In this document: positions 60,729-64,000 of the stretch, piece after piece
Layout: each line of letters begins with the position of its first letter
Position numbering within the stretch: position 1 is the stretch's first letter
Source of the DNA: Spongilla lacustris
Taxonomy: Eukaryota; Porifera; Demospongiae; Spongillida; Spongillidae
DNA length: 64,000 bases
Direction: 5' to 3'
NCBI GenBank assembly: GCA_949361645.1
Contig: OX442424.1
Coordinates: 2,074,975 to 2,138,974 of the forward strand
Notes under the pieces: model-generated
The model's input: only the letters and a program-made list of their open reading frames with translations
Told to the model about the DNA's origin: nothing
Database searches by the model: none
Translations under genes and position numbers: made by a program

Positions 60729-60829
60729 TTCTAAATCATAATGGTTTCAGTATCCAATGTGACAAATCAGATTGCAAGGTGTAATAGCGATGAGGGTCGC
60801 CCTTATGTGTGAGTGGGGATGTATTATGA

Positions 60830-61372
60830 GAATAAGGGTGTGAGTGTTGTGTGTGAGTGGGGATGTATTATGAGAATAGGGGCTTGAGTGTTGTGTGTAA
60901 ATGGGGATGTAATATGAGAATAGGGGTGTGAGTTTTGTGTGTGTGTTGTGTGTGAGTATGGGTATTGTGTGCGAGTGTGGGTGTTGTGTGCAAGTGTGGG
61001 TGTTGTGTGCAAGTGTGGGTGTTGTGTGCAAGTGTGGGTGTTGTGTGCAAGTGTGGGTGTTGTGTGCAAGTGTGGGTGTTGTGTGCAAGTGTGGGTGTTG
61101 TGTGCAAGTGTGGGTGTTGTGTGCAAGTGTGGGTGTTGTGTGCGTGTGGTGTTGTGTGCAAGTGTGGGTGTTGTGTGCGAGTGTGGGTGTTGTGTGCGAG
61201 TGTGGGTGTTGTGTGCGAGTGTGGGTGTTGTGTGCGAGTGTGGGTGTTGTGTGCGAGTGTGGGTGTTGTGTGCGAGTGTGGGTGTTGTGTGCGAGTGTGG
61301 GTGTTGTGAGCGAGTGTGGGTGTTGTGTGCAAGTGTGGGTGTTGTGCGAGTGGAGTGTTGTGTGCGAGTGGG
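60830..61372. repeat. 19-bp minisatellite, about 24 copies
   Basis: Units GTGTTGTGTGCAAGTGTGG and GTGTTGTGTGCGAGTGTGG, with the CAAG form clustered in the left half and the CGAG form in the right half. The first about 120 bp has longer, diverged units. Confidence 0.96.
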
Positions 61373-61885
61373 GGTGCAAAACACTCACTTCAGAACTTGG
61401 TTCAGTGTGTGGCAGCCATTCCTTCCACTCCTTCCACACTTGCACTTGCAGAGCCTGGTGATGAGGCATCATGTATGGAGCATAAAAATGTCATGATAGT
61501 TATTAATAAAATGGATTCTATCACATGTACTGTTGAAACAAAGCTGTGCAAGGTCATTGTGTTATACAATCTGGTTATCACTTCCACACACAAGCACAGC
61601 CACAGTACTCCCACCTAATTGCTCCTAGTTTCATAATTCTTGCACTGGTACTTCCAAAACACACACCATGTATCACAGGTAACAAGGAAGAACATGCCCA
61701 TTGCATGTAGGCAAAATGAAAGGCACAACAAAGTGTAAATACAATAGGATATTACATGACAGTAAGGGTCTCCCAGTATAGACTTTATGTGAAATGGTGG
61801 GCTACATATAGAGCACGCATAAATCTACCACTTTGCTATTTTATATAGAAGACACACACGTTACACACCCGGCGCCCTCGTAACA

Positions 61886-61910
61886 ATGGAAGGAAAGATT
61901 ATTGTAAAAA
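61886..61910 (+). CDS. Possible short first coding exon (very tentative)
   Basis: ATG opening MEGKIIVK is followed directly by GTAAGC. The surrounding sequence is CpG-richer than average, as at the starts of the other genes. No downstream exon was identified, so this may be chance. Confidence 0.15.
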
Positions 61911-62570
61911 GTAAGCGGAGCTTGCAACCACGGGCGAAAATGGCTTTCTTAGTTTCTAACGGAATATGCCTAGTTGCTGGGTAAACCATCAAAGAAACAG
62001 GTATGTGTATTGCAGTTGTGTTGTTAAAGTGCCACTTCGATCACCCGCTTAAACACACGCAAGTAATCAATCACCTTATTTTGTCGAAGTAAGTGATTTC
62101 ATTCCCATGTTCGGGTAGTAGTCGTTCCAAAGTTTCTGTAGTCTGTACAGTAGATCCTGAATAAGGCTGTCTGGTATGGCTACCCCCGGTAGTATGCAGA
62201 TCGCTTCGTAGAGATGAACATACGTTCGGAGTCCGTGGAACCAGCTGCGCATGCAGAGCAGAGTTAGTTGTTATTTTCCTTTATGAAGCTTACTCAATCG
62301 GTATAAAGGTTCACCTGGCCTCGAGCGCAGACTTTAACTAGATCTGGATATAGACTCGATCTAGAAATGGCGGTACGGTACGGTATAATTTTGTCACAGG
62401 ATTCTAGCGCGCGCTTCGCTAATATTATGTTTCCAAGGCGCTACGCGGCGTGCGCGTAAAATGAATGTACCCAGCCTTAATTTAGTTGAGCCGGTGTGCC
62501 CAGAGCTGCACTCCTTACACTAGTTGATACCATACCCACCTACTCATCAACCCTCCCTCCCCTCACACCA
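61911..62570. other. No gene recognised
   Basis: CpG-containing sequence with GCGCGC near 62408-62412 and CTACGCGGCGTGCGCG near 62441-62456. It could be a promoter region, but nothing shows this directly. Confidence 0.3.
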
Positions 62571-62734
62571 CACCTTCTTTTGTCTTCACACACACCACTA
62601 CTGTGTAAGCACACAACACATCATTGTACACACACACATACACACACTTCACACTCATACTCACACAAAGTGTAGACACCCTGTACACACACACTAGTGT
62701 AAGCCCTCTGCACACACACACTAGTGTAAGCCCT

Positions 62735-62873
<139 letters not shown>

Positions 62874-62879
62874 AGTGTA

Positions 62880-64000
62880 GTGGAGTACTCAACATGTACT
62901 GACCATAGGCTGTGTGATGAAGATGTTTGCCTTACAAGTACACTGGGCTCAGTATAACCTAAATATAAAAAAAAAATAGAATTTTTCAACTCACATTGAA
63001 ATCTTGTTTATGTTACATAGGTCTTCAGGTGGGATAGCCACATGTACTTGCTGTGATTGGAGATGGCTGAAGATAAAGCCACATCATGTGAGAGGTACAA
63101 ATTAATAATCATTGTATTACGTACCCATTTCCTCAGGTTCTGGGACACATTCTTCTGCTTCCCATCATGCCACATGTTCATAGCTAAACTCTTTGTCACT
63201 CCCTTACATTACTGGTTCATCAACAGCTTCTACTTTATTATCCTTGTGTAGCTTCGTCTTTCCTTATCCTTATCCATTCCTCAACCTTGTTATGTATTAT
63301 ATACCGTGACGTCAAGGCGTGTAACAGGTACCTGCCTTCTTGCATACACAACATGAAGTGTGGATACGATCAGGATTTCTTTGCTTACTATGTACGCAAT
63401 TATCTTAGTAAGAATAGTTTAGTATGTTCTGACCTTTCTGTTTTGAAAAACTACTATTCCAACTGATATGTTTCTGAAACCCACAGCATACATTTGCGGA
63501 TTGGTGAGCTTATAAATGTGCATTCCAATCTTGCTGGAGATGAAGTATTGCATTTGCTCAACAGAAGACCAGGGTTAAATCTACTCAGCAAAAACCGGAA
63601 TGGAAACATCGCTTTGTTTGCCTTGCATATCATCAACAGTATCAAGCCCTAGCAGTGAAGATGAAAAAGATAAACTTCATATGGCTGGGTTAGGGGAGAA
63701 AGTTATAGGATTTTCTGCTTTGAATGTTGATGCAGAAAGCTTTAGGGAAACCATTCATTCCCAAAGTTGCGCCTTTCAAGTGGCTACGTCATGTGCAAGG
63801 CAAAACCTAATTCAGCACAGTTGGAACCATTGTCAAACCTGACATATAGTTCACCAGCAGTCTTAAAGGAAAGATATGGATGCTGCAAAACATATTTGGT
63901 CCCACTGCAGCAGGACTTAGACATGTCATGCATGAAATCAGGTTCAACTAGTGTAAGCAGCTTGTTTTTCATAACCAATTAATGTACATACAGTCTGTTG
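62880..64000. other. No gene recognised
   Basis: A plus-strand stretch at about 63480-63660 reads protein-like in changing frames (LRIGELINVHSNLAGDEVLH, LLNRRPGLNLLSKNRNGNIA) and may be a decayed or partial coding region. I do not recognise it. Confidence 0.3.

Overview
The window is nuclear DNA from an animal. It has spliced genes with GT-AG introns, extensive CA/GT microsatellites and minisatellites, and many nested transposons. The gene set (a DEATH-NACHT-LRR receptor, an hnRNP H/F-type protein with qRRMs, a DENND1-type DENN protein) together with endonuclease-bearing non-LTR retrotransposons of a kind common in marine invertebrates suggests an early-branching or marine invertebrate. A demosponge is my first guess, but the sequence alone does not prove it.

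Genes lie between 1 and about 29.2 kb. From the left: the 5' part of a DENND1-like gene (minus, 1-2981, running off the left edge); a complete seven-exon hnRNP H/F-like gene with four qRRMs and a Q-rich tail (minus, 4872-7535); a candidate four-exon gene joining a DEATH domain to a KH-like domain (minus, 8611-14125); and a complete eight-exon NLR (plus, 21089-29216) coding for DEATH, NACHT and leucine-rich repeats. The last two are head to head. Their first two coding exons and upstream DNA form an inverted duplication (about 13.8-16.6 kb against 19.8-21.4 kb), so the two proteins would carry almost the same DEATH domain. The phases of all introns in these four models agree.

Between the two DEATH genes sit a 1.2-kb TA-flanked DNA transposon (14208-15407), a 5'-truncated retrotransposon carrying a reverse transcriptase and a restriction-like endonuclease, with a 7-bp target duplication (16602-19292), and two MITEs. 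The NLR introns are full of minisatellites and pyrimidine tracts. One minisatellite repeats the exon 5 splice donor itself.

From 30 kb to 57.5 kb I found no intact host gene. This part holds a TA-flanked element with a hAT-like element nested inside it (30.1-31.7 kb), two degenerate copies of a second reverse transcriptase/endonuclease family (32.1-35.0 and 36.0-37.9 kb, with about 100 copies of a tetranucleotide next to the second), and a 17.7-kb inverted-repeat complex (39767-57495). That complex contains a CACGG-ended element with a decayed RAG1-N-terminus-like coding region, a 1.7-kb foldback element, smaller elements with 6-bp target duplications, and retrotransposon scraps. The last 6 kb is mostly satellites and unassigned sequence.

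All calls come from reading the sequence by eye. Family assignments rest on remembered motifs, not on searches.
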